The notes under the pieces: generated by a model
Told to the model about the DNA's origin: nothing
Seen by the model: the letters and a program-made list of their open reading frames with translations, nothing else
The model's database searches: none
Translations under genes and position numbers: made by a program
Part shown: piece by piece, positions 43,661 to 52,941 of the stretch
Position numbering within the stretch: the stretch's first letter is position 1
Layout of the letters: every line of letters begins with the position of its first letter
Source: CBDCUQ01 sp965222835
Lineage (GTDB): Bacteria > Pseudomonadota > Alphaproteobacteria > Rhizobiales > Hyphomicrobiaceae
Reading direction: 5' to 3'
Length of the DNA stretch: 64,000 nt
Assembly: GCA_965222835.1 (NCBI GenBank)
Contig: CBDCUQ010000004.1
Coordinates: 1,178,001 to 1,242,000 of the forward strand

Positions 43661-44878
43661 TTGCCGCAGCCTTCGATTTTTTCGCGTTATGTGTTTCGGC
43701 AGGCGGCAGCGGCGATGATGCTGATCCTCTTCTCGCTCGCTGGCATTGTGTGGATTGCCCTGGCGTTGCGTGAGCTCAACGTCGTGACGTCCGAGGGGCA
43801 GAGCGCGCTGATGCTCATTAAGATAACGACGCTGGCGTTGCCTAACCTGATGGCGATCATCGCGCCGGTGGCGCTGCTTGTTGCCTCAGTCCACACGCTG
43901 AATCGGCTCAATGGTGACAGCGAACTGATTGTGCTTACGGCGTCGGGCGCATCGATCTGGGTCGTCGCGCGCCCGCTTCTTGCGCTCGCTTTGCTCGTGT
44001 CGTTGGCCGTGGCGTTCGTCAATCATCTGGCGATGCCGTGGAGCCTGCGCGAACTGCGTCAGTCGGTTCTGCAGATGCGTACGGATCTCCTGACACAAGT
44101 CATACAGCCCGGCCGTTTTTCCAGTCCGGAAAGAGGTTTGACGATACACATTCGTGATCGTACCTCTGACGGTGTGTTGCAGGGGCTCCTGATCGACGAC
44201 TCGCGGTTAGAAACACGAAAAAAGCAAGGATCGCAGTCCTATCTTGCCGAGCGTGCGATCATCGTCAAGCGGGATGAGCAAGCCCTTCTTGTTATGTCGG
44301 ACGGCCATATACTTAGTAAGGGCAGACGTGACGAAGCCGCAAAAATTCTGACCTTTGAGAAATATGCCATCGACCTGCACGGTTTTGAGACGGGCGAAGC
44401 GGGGCGGAAAGATCTTAAGCCCCGCGAGAACTACTTGAGCGAGCTGCTCAACCCGGACAAGGAAAGCAATACCTACAAAACAAGCCCGGGAAAGTACGTT
44501 TCTGAGCTTCACGAGCGGTTTGCAAACCCGCTCTATCCGTTCGTATTCGTGCTCCTGGCTGTGGCGTTTGTCGGACAAGCTCAGAGCACGCGCCAGAACC
44601 GGATTGAGCGGGTCGTAGGGGCTTTTCTGTCAGCTGTTGGCGTCCGGCTTAGCGGCCTTGCTGCCAACAATTTTGTGACCATTACGCCGAGCCTTTTTCC
44701 GCTCCTTTATGCGCTACCACTCCTCGCCATCGCGGCACCTATCGCGTGGATGGTTTGGGGACGCGTGCCGCGCGGTGGTCCGACGGTTCTGGAGCGAATT
44801 CTCACGCCGGTGATGGACTTTGCGCGCGTCGTTACGCGTAAGTGGTTCGGGCCCAGCCTACCGGCCGGCGGGAGGTGA
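43661..44878 (+). CDS. lptF: LPS export permease LptF
   Basis: A 405-residue LptF/LptG-family permease of the LptB2FGC transporter, with six helices (three near the N-terminus, three after residue 300) and a periplasmic beta-jellyroll between. It starts at TTG (43661) with AGGGG upstream. The N-terminal IFSRYVFRQAAAAMMLIL and the YPFVFVLLAVAFVGQAQSTR segment fit the family. It is 3 bases from lptG, so they are coupled. Confidence 0.95.
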   Translation: MPQPSIFSRYVFRQAAAAMMLILFSLAGIVWIALALRELNVVTSEGQSALMLIKITTLALPNLMAIIAPVALLVASVHTLNRLNGDSELIVLTASGASIWVVARPLLALALLVSLAVAFVNHLAMPWSLRELRQSVLQMRTDLLTQVIQPGRFSSPERGLTIHIRDRTSDGVLQGLLIDDSRLETRKKQGSQSYLAERAIIVKRDEQALLVMSDGHILSKGRRDEAAKILTFEKYAIDLHGFETGEAGRKDLKPRENYLSELLNPDKESNTYKTSPGKYVSELHERFANPLYPFVFVLLAVAFVGQAQSTRQNRIERVVGAFLSAVGVRLSGLAANNFVTITPSLFPLLYALPLLAIAAPIAWMVWGRVPRGGPTVLERILTPVMDFARVVTRKWFGPSLPAGGR

Positions 44879-44881
44879 GCC

Positions 44882-45976
44882 ATGTTGGGTTGGAGCACAC
44901 TCGATCTTTACATTGGCCGAAAATTTCTCACGTCCATACTTAGTGTGTTTGCGCTGTGCTCGGTGCTGATCTTTATGATCGATTTCGTGGAGCTGCTGCG
45001 GCAATCCGGCAAGAAAGGTGACGTGCCGATCACGCTGCTCTTTTGGATGACCTTGCTGCGGCTGCCTGCTTATACGGAGTTCTTGCTCGGGTTTGCGGTG
45101 CTTACGGGGTCAATCGCAACGCTTCTGATGCTGGCCCGTCGTAGCGAGTTGGCCGTGATGCGGGCCGGCGGCATGTCAGTCTGGCAGTTTCTCCGTCCTG
45201 GCATCGTCGTGGTGGGCTTGCTTGGGGTTGTGAGCGTTGCAGCCTACAACCCTTTCGCTGCCGCCGCTCGAGATACGGCGGAAACGCTATTCTCCGAAGC
45301 TTTTGGTCGAGAAGTCAGCGGGTTACGGAATACCGGATCGGGCGCGTGGCTTCGCCAGAACGGCATGGACGGTCAATCGGTCTTGAGCGCTGTATTTGTC
45401 TCGGAGCGGGGCACAAAGTTGGTTCGTGTGACGGCTTTCGTTTTTGACCGCGAGGGGCATTTCAGTGAACGGATTGATGCCCCGGAAGCGCGGCTCAAAG
45501 AGGGGTACTGGCAGTTCAAGAATGCCCTTGTCGCCAGGGTCAACAAAGAACCCGAATCTCACGACACATATCTGCTCTCAACCTACCTATCTCCAGAGCG
45601 CGCGGCTGATGCGCTAGGCAACGTGATTGCCGTCTCGTTTTGGGAGCTTCCGGGACTGATCGAACTTGCTGAAAAAGCATCTCTTTCTTCCTCTCACTTG
45701 CGTATTCAATATGAACTGCTTTTGTCGCGTCCCCTGCTCTGTGTTGCGATGCTTCTTTTGGCGGCAACTGTGTCGCTTCGGTCATTCCGCTCAGGGGGGA
45801 TACAGACTATGGTCGTGACGGGAATGGTTGGGGGCTTGGGCTTCATTTTGTTGGCTGAGGTCTCGCGCCAAATCGGTGTTGCCGGTTTGGTGCCGCCGCG
45901 AGCGGCAATTTGGGTGCCTGTGATCGTCGCCATTCTCGTGACACTGACGGTGCTTTTGCACCAGGAGGACGGCTGA
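44882..45976 (+). CDS. lptG: LPS export permease LptG
   Basis: A 364-residue second permease of the Lpt inner-membrane complex. It opens with TLDLYIGRKFLTSILSVFAL and has FWELPGLIELAEKASLSSSH, the LptG-type segment before the C-terminal helices. GGGAGG lies 7 bases before the ATG. lptD starts within 3 bases of its stop. Confidence 0.95.
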   Translation: MLGWSTLDLYIGRKFLTSILSVFALCSVLIFMIDFVELLRQSGKKGDVPITLLFWMTLLRLPAYTEFLLGFAVLTGSIATLLMLARRSELAVMRAGGMSVWQFLRPGIVVVGLLGVVSVAAYNPFAAAARDTAETLFSEAFGREVSGLRNTGSGAWLRQNGMDGQSVLSAVFVSERGTKLVRVTAFVFDREGHFSERIDAPEARLKEGYWQFKNALVARVNKEPESHDTYLLSTYLSPERAADALGNVIAVSFWELPGLIELAEKASLSSSHLRIQYELLLSRPLLCVAMLLLAATVSLRSFRSGGIQTMVVTGMVGGLGFILLAEVSRQIGVAGLVPPRAAIWVPVIVAILVTLTVLLHQEDG

Positions 45977-45979
45977 GTG

Positions 45980-48427
45980 ATGCGTCTTGCGCGAAGACCG
46001 CAGACGGCGTGCGGGCGAATTCGCGCTCCACTCTATCGCCAGATGGGGCGATGGAGTGAGCGATTGCGCGCGCTTGCGTGGTCGGTTCTTTGCGTCCTCC
46101 TTCTCGCCCAGCCCGCATTCGCACAAGATCCAAGTAAGTCTTCATCGAAGGGTGGCGGCAGCACGTCAGCCTTCGGCAAACAGAACGGTGACTTGTTTGG
46201 ACCGATGCAGGAGTTCGACGGGACCCTGCCTCTCTACTTGCAGGGTGATCAGCTCATCTACGACACCAAGGGGAACCGGGTTATTGCCCGGGGCAACGTC
46301 GAGATCTTTTACAACGACAATCTCTTGCGTGCAGATGAGGTGATCTACGACCAGGGCGCAAGCACGCTTACGGCCGTCGGCAATGTCGAGCTGAAGGAAA
46401 AGAACGGCAACATCATTCGTGCTGAGCGGTATACGCTGACCGACGATTTCCGTGACGGCTTCGTGCAGTCGTTGTCTGTCGTCACACGCGATGAGAGCCG
46501 CATCAGCGCGGAACGTGCTGAACGGCGCGAAGGCAACGTCACCGAGTTCACAAAGGCAAAGTTCACGGCGTGTAAGAGCGATAACGGCATGCCGCCGCTA
46601 TGGTGTGTAGGCGCGAAGAAGATCGTGCATGACCAGGCAGCCCAGACCATTTCCTATCAGGATGCCTACTTCCAGTTCTTCGGGCAGCCGATTTTCTATC
46701 TGCCCTATTTCGAGCACGCGGATCCGACCGTAAAGCGCAAGAGCGGCTTCCTTGCGCCGGCGTATGGCAGCTCCGATGATCTCGGCACGATGGTTGAGGT
46801 CCCGTACTACTTCGCGCTCGCGCCCAACTACGACTTCCTGTTCAATCCCCTGTATCTCACCAAGCAAGGTGTTCTGTGGCAGGGCACGTGGCGCCACCGG
46901 CTTCAGTCTGGCCAATACACGGTGAAATTCGCAGCGATCGACCAGGATCCAGATGAGCTGCCGGAGAATACGACGCAGGAACGGCGCGATCAGCTCGACG
47001 AATGGCGCGGTAGTCTTGAGACCAAGGGCGAATTCTCGCTCTCCAGCTGGTGGAGCTACGGCTGGGACGTCACGTTGGAAAGCGACGACACATTCCGCCG
47101 CTTCTACAAGCTCGACAACATTCTGGTGACTGATCGTGTCAACAGAGCCTATCTAACGGGGCTTGGCGACCGCAGCTACCTAGGCGCCAATCTTTATCAC
47201 TTCGGAGGTCTGCTCATAAGGGACACGCCGGAGGCTGAGTCCTATGTCCATCCCATCATCGACTACAACTACGTGTTCGCAAATCCGGTCTTTGGAGGCG
47301 AGTTGCGGTGGGATACAAACATCATGAGCTTCTCGCGTGCAGACACCAGCAATATCTTGCCTCCGGGCGGCAAGCGTGAAGACATCAATCGCGGCATCAC
47401 CGAATTGAAATGGCGGCGGCGATTTATCGATCCGCTCGGCATTACGTACACGCCGTTCGGTGAATTGAGAGGCGATGTTTATCAGGTCAACAATTTCTTC
47501 GATCCGGTGACCGGTGAATTTGTACCGGATGAGACGCTTACCCGCGGGCGTGCCATGGGGGGCGTGACCGTCTCCTATCCATGGGTTGCACATGCGGCCA
47601 ATGCTTCGCATGTCATCGAACCGATTGGCCAAGTGGTGACCCGGCAGGACAGCATCGATCAGCGGCGACTGCCCGACGAGGATGCCAAGAGCCTCGTGTT
47701 CGATGATACGAACCTGTTTGAACTGGATAAGTTCTCGGGGTTTGACCGGCTTGAGACGGGTACGCGCGTCAATGCGGGGCTACAATACACCTACCAGAAC
47801 GCGAACGGCGGCTATTACAGATTTCTTGCCGGACAGAGCTACCACCTCTCTGGCGACAACGTGTTTGATAATCCCGGACTCACGCCAAATGGCCGCTTCA
47901 TCTATTCGCCGACGAGTGGGCTTGAGACCGATGAATCGGACTATGTCGTTGGTGCCTACATTGCGCCCATCGAGTACTTCAAGCTGATCTCTCAGAGCCG
48001 GTTCGACGATGATAATTTGGAGCTGAGACGGGAAGATCTGTCGCTGACGGCCAGATATGGTCCGCTATATACGCGAGCAACCTACACCTATGCGGCGGCT
48101 GATCCGCAGCGTGGGTTGGAAAACCAGCTTCAGGACATCATTGGCTCGGCCAGTCTGCGCCTTACCGACCACTGGAGCGTGATGGGGCGGATCCGGTACG
48201 ACATCGAGAACGACCGGCGGCTTACCGATGCGGTGCAACTGCGGTATCTCGACGAATGTTTCATGCTGAGTGTGACCTATCAGGAAACATTCATCAACGA
48301 TCCCGAGCGCGACATTGAACCCGATCGGACAATCATGTTGCGCTTTGAGCTGAAGCATCTGGGCGGGTTCAAGTACAAGACCGACGTTCTTGATCATGTG
48401 TATGGCTCCGAGCAGCCTCTGAATTAG
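45980..48427 (+). CDS. lptD: LPS-assembly outer-membrane protein LptD
   Basis: An 815-residue LptD. A signal peptide ends near LLAQPAFA (about residue 49). The OstA-like beta-jellyroll (LQGDQLIYDTKGNRVIARGN) spans about 70-200, followed by the large beta-barrel. Cysteines in TACKSDNG and LWCVG, plus one in LDECFM near the end, match the disulfide-forming residues of the family. I choose the ATG at 45980, with GGAGG 11 bases upstream, over the GTG at 45977. Confidence 0.96.
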   Translation: MRLARRPQTACGRIRAPLYRQMGRWSERLRALAWSVLCVLLLAQPAFAQDPSKSSSKGGGSTSAFGKQNGDLFGPMQEFDGTLPLYLQGDQLIYDTKGNRVIARGNVEIFYNDNLLRADEVIYDQGASTLTAVGNVELKEKNGNIIRAERYTLTDDFRDGFVQSLSVVTRDESRISAERAERREGNVTEFTKAKFTACKSDNGMPPLWCVGAKKIVHDQAAQTISYQDAYFQFFGQPIFYLPYFEHADPTVKRKSGFLAPAYGSSDDLGTMVEVPYYFALAPNYDFLFNPLYLTKQGVLWQGTWRHRLQSGQYTVKFAAIDQDPDELPENTTQERRDQLDEWRGSLETKGEFSLSSWWSYGWDVTLESDDTFRRFYKLDNILVTDRVNRAYLTGLGDRSYLGANLYHFGGLLIRDTPEAESYVHPIIDYNYVFANPVFGGELRWDTNIMSFSRADTSNILPPGGKREDINRGITELKWRRRFIDPLGITYTPFGELRGDVYQVNNFFDPVTGEFVPDETLTRGRAMGGVTVSYPWVAHAANASHVIEPIGQVVTRQDSIDQRRLPDEDAKSLVFDDTNLFELDKFSGFDRLETGTRVNAGLQYTYQNANGGYYRFLAGQSYHLSGDNVFDNPGLTPNGRFIYSPTSGLETDESDYVVGAYIAPIEYFKLISQSRFDDDNLELRREDLSLTARYGPLYTRATYTYAAADPQRGLENQLQDIIGSASLRLTDHWSVMGRIRYDIENDRRLTDAVQLRYLDECFMLSVTYQETFINDPERDIEPDRTIMLRFELKHLGGFKYKTDVLDHVYGSEQPLN

Positions 48428-48624
48428 GTTGCAGGGTCAAGGGACGAGCGTGGTTTTGTTCGTGCCGTCGGAATTAACGATGAAGCTGCGTAATCGTGTC
48501 TTGGCCGTTCATTTTGCTTCTGAAAAGCCATGGGGCTGCCACGGTTCCAGTGGATAAGGCCGGGAGGACCCCGGGGCGCGCGGGCTAGAATAAGCTACTC
48601 GAATCGCCATACGGATATGAGACA
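48428..48624. other. Gap between lptD and the SurA-like gene
   Basis: 197 bases. Nothing convincing: short GC-rich inverted repeats, no T-run terminator. The neighbouring genes may still be in one transcript. Confidence 0.4.
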
Positions 48625-49998
48625 ATGCGCAGGACTGATCAGCGCCGTTTTACGAAGCTTTGGATCGGAGTGACCGCACCGGCTCTGACGGTCGCGTCGA
48701 TCGTGCTCCTTGTGAGTACGCGAGCTGATAGCGTGCATGCTCAAGACATTACGGCGGTCCCTGGTATTTCGCTTCACGGCGCGACGGCAGAACCAGCGAC
48801 GACCCCTGCTCCCAAACCCGAAGCGGCCAAGAAGGCGGCGCCTCAGCCCGTCAAGAAGAAGGCGAGCAAAAAAGCAGCCACGCCCGCTAAGCCCGCGGCG
48901 AAAAAGAAACCGAAGCGCACAGCAGCTATTGGCAAAGCTGACAAACCCAGACGCCGGAGCCGTTCGATTGTCGTGTTGGTCAACGACGAGCCGATTACGA
49001 ATTACGAGATTGAACAGCGGGCGGCCTTCATTGCACTTCGAGCGGGTTCGAAGGGTGATTTGAAGTCGAAGGCGGAAGCCCGGTGGCGCTCCATCATCAA
49101 AAGCCCAAAGACGAACGAGCGGTTCAAGAAACTTCTGCGCGAAAAGGGTGTGCGAACCCAGGAAGAAGCGAAGAAGGTGCAGAAACAGTTCGTCAAGGAT
49201 CTGCAGAGAGAAATGGTTGCGGGTCTGCGCAGGGAAGCGCGCGCAAAGGCCTTGGCAAAGAGCAAATCGAAAGCTCAGGACGAGCTTATCGAAGAGAAGC
49301 TCAAGCTTCAGGAAGCCAAGAAATTGAGTGTCGTTGCCTCAAAAAGCCAGGTTGACAAGATCATTTCGGGTATTGCCGAGCGTAACAAAATGACCCTTGC
49401 CCAGTTCGGCAAACATATGAAGTCCATGGGCGTTGATATCAATACAATGCGCTCACGCTTCAAAGCCAACATATCCTGGCGTGACGTCGTGCGGCGCAAG
49501 TTTGGACATCAGATTGCCATTGCTGACAAAGATGTCGACCGGATCGTAGCCGCCGGGCCCGCCGCTGAAGATGGAGTCGAGCTAAAGCTGCATCGCATTT
49601 CGGTCTTTACCCCACCGAAGGCTGACCAGAAGGCCGTCGCGCAAAAGCTTTCGGAAGCGCAATTGCTTGCGACACGTTTCACGGGTTGCTCTGAGACCAA
49701 GGCGCTTGCCGCCCAGCTTCCGGGCGCGCGCTTTCAAGATCTGGGATCGAAAAAACCGTCGTCTATCCCGGAACCGACGCGAAGCATGTTGTTGAGTGCA
49801 GCGGACGGGGACATGCTTCCGCCCGTCATAGCGGATGGGAGCGTCGAGCTGTGGGCTGTATGCGGGCGTAAGGTCGTCTCTGCGGACGACAAGAAGCGCC
49901 AAGATGCGAAAGTCACGCTTCGCTCGAAAGAATTCGAAATCATGGCGCGCAAGCACCTCAAAGATCTGAGGCAGGACGCGGCCATCGAGTTCCGATGA
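48625..49998 (+). CDS. surA: SurA-like periplasmic chaperone
   Basis: A 457-residue exported protein (signal peptide about 1-40, ending VHAQD). Residues 58-105 are rich in Lys, Ala and Pro (KKASKKAATPAKPAAKKKPK), resembling histone H1 tails. The SurA_N region begins at SIVVLVNDEPITNYEIEQRA. A parvulin-like segment (ELKLHRISVFTPPKADQ to PPVIADGSVELWAVCGRK) is weakly conserved, so peptidyl-prolyl isomerase activity is doubtful. The gene overlaps pdxA by four bases. Confidence 0.85.
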   Translation: MRRTDQRRFTKLWIGVTAPALTVASIVLLVSTRADSVHAQDITAVPGISLHGATAEPATTPAPKPEAAKKAAPQPVKKKASKKAATPAKPAAKKKPKRTAAIGKADKPRRRSRSIVVLVNDEPITNYEIEQRAAFIALRAGSKGDLKSKAEARWRSIIKSPKTNERFKKLLREKGVRTQEEAKKVQKQFVKDLQREMVAGLRREARAKALAKSKSKAQDELIEEKLKLQEAKKLSVVASKSQVDKIISGIAERNKMTLAQFGKHMKSMGVDINTMRSRFKANISWRDVVRRKFGHQIAIADKDVDRIVAAGPAAEDGVELKLHRISVFTPPKADQKAVAQKLSEAQLLATRFTGCSETKALAAQLPGARFQDLGSKKPSSIPEPTRSMLLSAADGDMLPPVIADGSVELWAVCGRKVVSADDKKRQDAKVTLRSKEFEIMARKHLKDLRQDAAIEFR

Positions 49999-51059
49999 CA
50001 AAGGCTGCCTCCGGCGCTAGGGGGCTCCCTCCTCTCGCCGTGACGATGGGCGATCCGGCAGGTATTGGCATTGAGATCGCGCTGCGGGCTTGGCTGGCGC
50101 GCAGGGATTGCGCACTCGCCCCGTTTGTTCTTTTTGCGGACATAGATGCGGTCAAGGCGCGGTCGCGCCACTTTCAGCTCGATATTCCGGTGGTGGCCAC
50201 CGATACGGCGCAAATAGCAACGGAACTTTTTGACACGGGTCTTCCGGTCAGGCACGTGGCTCTCTCGGCCCCAGCCACACCGGGAGAGCCGGACGGCGCC
50301 AATGCGGGTCCGGTGATCGCTGCGATCGACCAGGCGGTTGAGGCCGTGCGCTCCGGTGACGCGTCGGCGCTTGTCACCTGCCCGATCGCGAAAAGCGTTC
50401 TCTATACGGCGGGGTTCACGCATCCGGGCCATACGGAGTATCTCGGGTATCTTGCCGAGCGTCATGATCCGGGCGTGCGCTGTCATCCCGTCATGATGCT
50501 TGTTTCGGATGATCTGCGCGTCGTGCCGCTGACAGTGCACGTGCCGCTGGCTGAGGTGCCGGGCCGGATTACGCGTCAGCTCATTCATGACACACTTTCG
50601 GAGATGGCGGATGCTTTGCGTCGCGACTTCGGCATCGCCGTACCACGTATTGCGGTTGCAGGTTTGAATCCGCATGCGGGTGAGGACGGTACGCTGGGCC
50701 GGGAGGACGTCGAGATTATCGCTCCTGCCATTCGAGATTGGAGGCGGACCGGCGTGCAGGTCACGGGGCCGCATCCGGCGGACACGATGTTTCATGCCAA
50801 GGCACGGGCGTCCTACGATGCGGCGCTTGCGATGTACCATGACCAGGCACTAATCCCGCTCAAGATTCTGGCCTTCGAGAGCGGCGTGAACGTCACTCTC
50901 GGCCTTCCCTTTGTGCGGACGTCGCCGGATCATGGGACCGCCTTTGACATTGCGGCCCGTGGCGCGGCCGATCCGTCGAGCTTTGTTGCTGCGTTAAAGC
51001 TTGCCAGCGCGATGGCAGCAGCACGCAATCACGAGATATCGCTGGGGCTTAAGGGGTGA
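49995..51059 (+). CDS. pdxA: 4-hydroxythreonine-4-phosphate dehydrogenase
   Basis: A 354-residue PdxA of the DXP-dependent vitamin B6 pathway. PLAVTMGDPAGIGIEIALRA opens the protein; the metal-binding histidines are in TVHVPLAEVPGRIT and AMYHDQALIPLKIL. LPFVRTSPDHGTAFDIA is the family C-terminal motif. ATGA overlap with the SurA-like gene implies coupling. Full length. Confidence 0.96.
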   Translation: MTKAASGARGLPPLAVTMGDPAGIGIEIALRAWLARRDCALAPFVLFADIDAVKARSRHFQLDIPVVATDTAQIATELFDTGLPVRHVALSAPATPGEPDGANAGPVIAAIDQAVEAVRSGDASALVTCPIAKSVLYTAGFTHPGHTEYLGYLAERHDPGVRCHPVMMLVSDDLRVVPLTVHVPLAEVPGRITRQLIHDTLSEMADALRRDFGIAVPRIAVAGLNPHAGEDGTLGREDVEIIAPAIRDWRRTGVQVTGPHPADTMFHAKARASYDAALAMYHDQALIPLKILAFESGVNVTLGLPFVRTSPDHGTAFDIAARGAADPSSFVAALKLASAMAAARNHEISLGLKG

Positions 51060-51090
51060 GTGTGTGCGGCATGAGATGGAGGCCTCTGTC

Positions 51091-51960
51091 GTGACGCGTC
51101 TGAACAGTCCGGACGGGTTGCCTCCGCTCCGGGATGTTATTGCGGCTTACGGCCTGCGGGCGAAAAAGAGCCTCAGCCAGAATTTCATTCTTGATCTCAA
51201 TCTTACGCGGCGCATTGCGCGCGCGGCCGGCCCGCTGGACGGCCGCTGGGTCCTTGAGGTTGGTCCGGGGCCCGGCGGGCTGACGCGTGCTCTGTTGCTC
51301 GAGGGGGCCGAAAAAGTTATTGCGGTGGAGCGCGATCAGAGATGCCGGCCGGCGTTGGACGACATTGCGGACCATTACCCTGGGCGTTTGGTCGTGCATG
51401 AGGGTGATGCGGTTAATATGGATTGGCAGGCGCTTCTCAAGGGTTGTCCTGGAAAAGCAATCATCGCGGCCAACCTCCCGTATGCGATTGCAACGGTGCT
51501 TCTGGTCGATTGGCTTGAGGCGGAGCCCTGGCCGCCGTGGTGGGACCGTATGGCGCTCATGTTTCAAAGAGAGGTTGGCGAACGTCTGATCGCTGATCCG
51601 GGATCGAAGGCGTACGGGCGGCTTGCGGTTTTGGCGCAATGGCGCACCGAGGCGCGTGTTGCCATGACATTGAAGCCCTCGGCTTTTGTGCCTCCGCCCA
51701 AAGTGGATTCTTCGGTCGTGGTGCTGACGCCGCGATCATCGCCGCAGCCTGGCTGCTCGGTGGCAGCGCTCGCACGCGTCACAGCGGCGGCATTTGGTCA
51801 ACGGCGCAAGATGCTGCGCTCCAGTCTCAAGACGCTCACGCCGTTCCCCGAGCTCTTGCTGCGCAGTGCAGGACTTGAGCCAAATCTCCGTGCCGAACAG
51901 GTTCCGGTCGAGGGGTTCGCGCGTCTGGCTCAGGTCTTTGGCCGGGAACCGGAAACGTAA
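51091..51960 (+). CDS. rsmA: 16S rRNA dimethyladenosine transferase
   Basis: A 289-residue KsgA/RsmA, which dimethylates two adenosines near the 3' end of 16S rRNA. SAM motif VLEVGPGPGGLTRALL, then AANLPYAIATVLL (the NLPY motif). The GTG at 51091 has GGAGG exactly 8 bases upstream and gives the family N-terminus LPPLRDVIAAYGLRAKKSLSQNF. An ATG at 51076 is in frame but its site overlaps that ribosome binding sequence. It ends the Lpt/SurA/PdxA cluster. Confidence 0.96.
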   Translation: MTRLNSPDGLPPLRDVIAAYGLRAKKSLSQNFILDLNLTRRIARAAGPLDGRWVLEVGPGPGGLTRALLLEGAEKVIAVERDQRCRPALDDIADHYPGRLVVHEGDAVNMDWQALLKGCPGKAIIAANLPYAIATVLLVDWLEAEPWPPWWDRMALMFQREVGERLIADPGSKAYGRLAVLAQWRTEARVAMTLKPSAFVPPPKVDSSVVVLTPRSSPQPGCSVAALARVTAAAFGQRRKMLRSSLKTLTPFPELLLRSAGLEPNLRAEQVPVEGFARLAQVFGREPET

Positions 51961-52050
51961 TTCTGAGGGGCCTGGCGGGCCCAATTCGGGCTGCCACTGT
52001 CGCTGTGGGGTTGGTGCGAACGTGCCCTTGTCCTGTGATGGTCCGCCACC

Positions 52051-52078
52051 TTGACAGGCCCATTCGGGGGCGTATGTT
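52051..52078 (+). promoter_or_regulatory. Sigma-70-type promoter of rpmG
   Basis: TTGACA (52051-52056), a 16-base spacer and TATGTT (52073-52078). This gives a start of transcription about 35 bases before the rpmG ATG. Confidence 0.55.
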
Positions 52079-52117
52079 GCGCCCAACTTCATTCAGGAAA
52101 ATCTGGGCATCTCCCTT

Positions 52118-52285
52118 ATGGCCAAGCCGATCACTCAAAAGATCAAGCTGTTATCAACCGCCGGAACCGGCTTCTTCTACGTGACAAAGAAGAACCCGCG
52201 CACCTCGACCGAAAAGATCGTATTCAGGAAATATGATCCGGTTGTGCGCAAGCACGTCGAGTTCAAGGAAACGAAAATCAAGTGA
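52118..52285 (+). CDS. rpmG: 50S ribosomal protein L33
   Basis: A 55-residue L33 beginning MAKPITQKIKLLSTAGTGFF and ending FKETKIK. TKKNPRTSTEKIVFRKYDP is the family signature. The Cys residues of zinc-type L33 are absent, as usual in alphaproteobacteria. It is encoded alone between rsmA and the convergent pleD. Confidence 0.97.
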   Translation: MAKPITQKIKLLSTAGTGFFYVTKKNPRTSTEKIVFRKYDPVVRKHVEFKETKIK

Positions 52286-52941
52286 AGCTGGATTGCCGGG
52301 GGATCCGGTTTGGTGCCGGCTATTCGACGGAGCGGCACACGTCGAGACAATCGGAGTCATACACCCTGACTGAGTGCTTCTTTCTTGGCGAATTTCGCTT
52401 GGAAGATTTGAACGCCCTCGACCAGGGTCCGTAACCGCTCGGCAGCGGGGTAAGCATTCCGAGGTAGTCACGGCCCCTGGTCTAGTAACCTAGTGGAGGT
52501 CAAAGAGGGCGTTGACGTCCCACCAGGTGTCGCAGCCGGTCACGTGCAGCTTAAACGAGGAAACGTCCCCAGCCGCCAGAACCCAACCACGAAAACCCGC
52601 GTCCATCAGGAGATGCGGCGGACCCAATGGGTCGCGGGAAACCAACTTTGCAGCGGCGCGAGTACGATTGGTGGTATGTCCCTCCGCCCCGCGCTTTCTA
52701 AATCGCTCCGCCTTTCTCGCGATTTAGCCGCTAGTCTGTCAGAAGGATATGGCGAATTCAAGTTTTCACTTGCCTGTTACAGGCTGGTTACAGGTGAGTC
52801 GCATATTGACGTTACCGTCGACGCCGGATTGGGCGGGACCGCAGGGTAAAGACGAGCGAAGGGCGGCGATTTGGCTCAGCCATCCTTTTGAAAGAATGAC
52901 TGTTTTTTGTGCGGTCGTTTCCTGGCTGGGGGGCGGTGGGT
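52286..52941. other. Intergenic region between rpmG and pleD
   Basis: 656 bases in the convergent gap. I see no conserved protein, tRNA or known small RNA. One feature is a perfect inverted repeat CTAAATCGC (52698-52706) / GCGATTTAG (52719-52727) with a 12-base loop. Given its size, an unannotated small RNA or short gene is possible. Confidence 0.4.
52698..52727. repeat. Inverted repeat, 9-bp arms
   Basis: CTAAATCGC and GCGATTTAG, loop of 12 bases (52707-52718), no T-run on either side. Unassigned. Confidence 0.45.

Noticed and set aside
52493..52849. Plus-strand frame of 118 codons between rpmG and pleD
   Set aside because: No ribosome site or recognisable motif; codon pattern unlike neighbouring genes.
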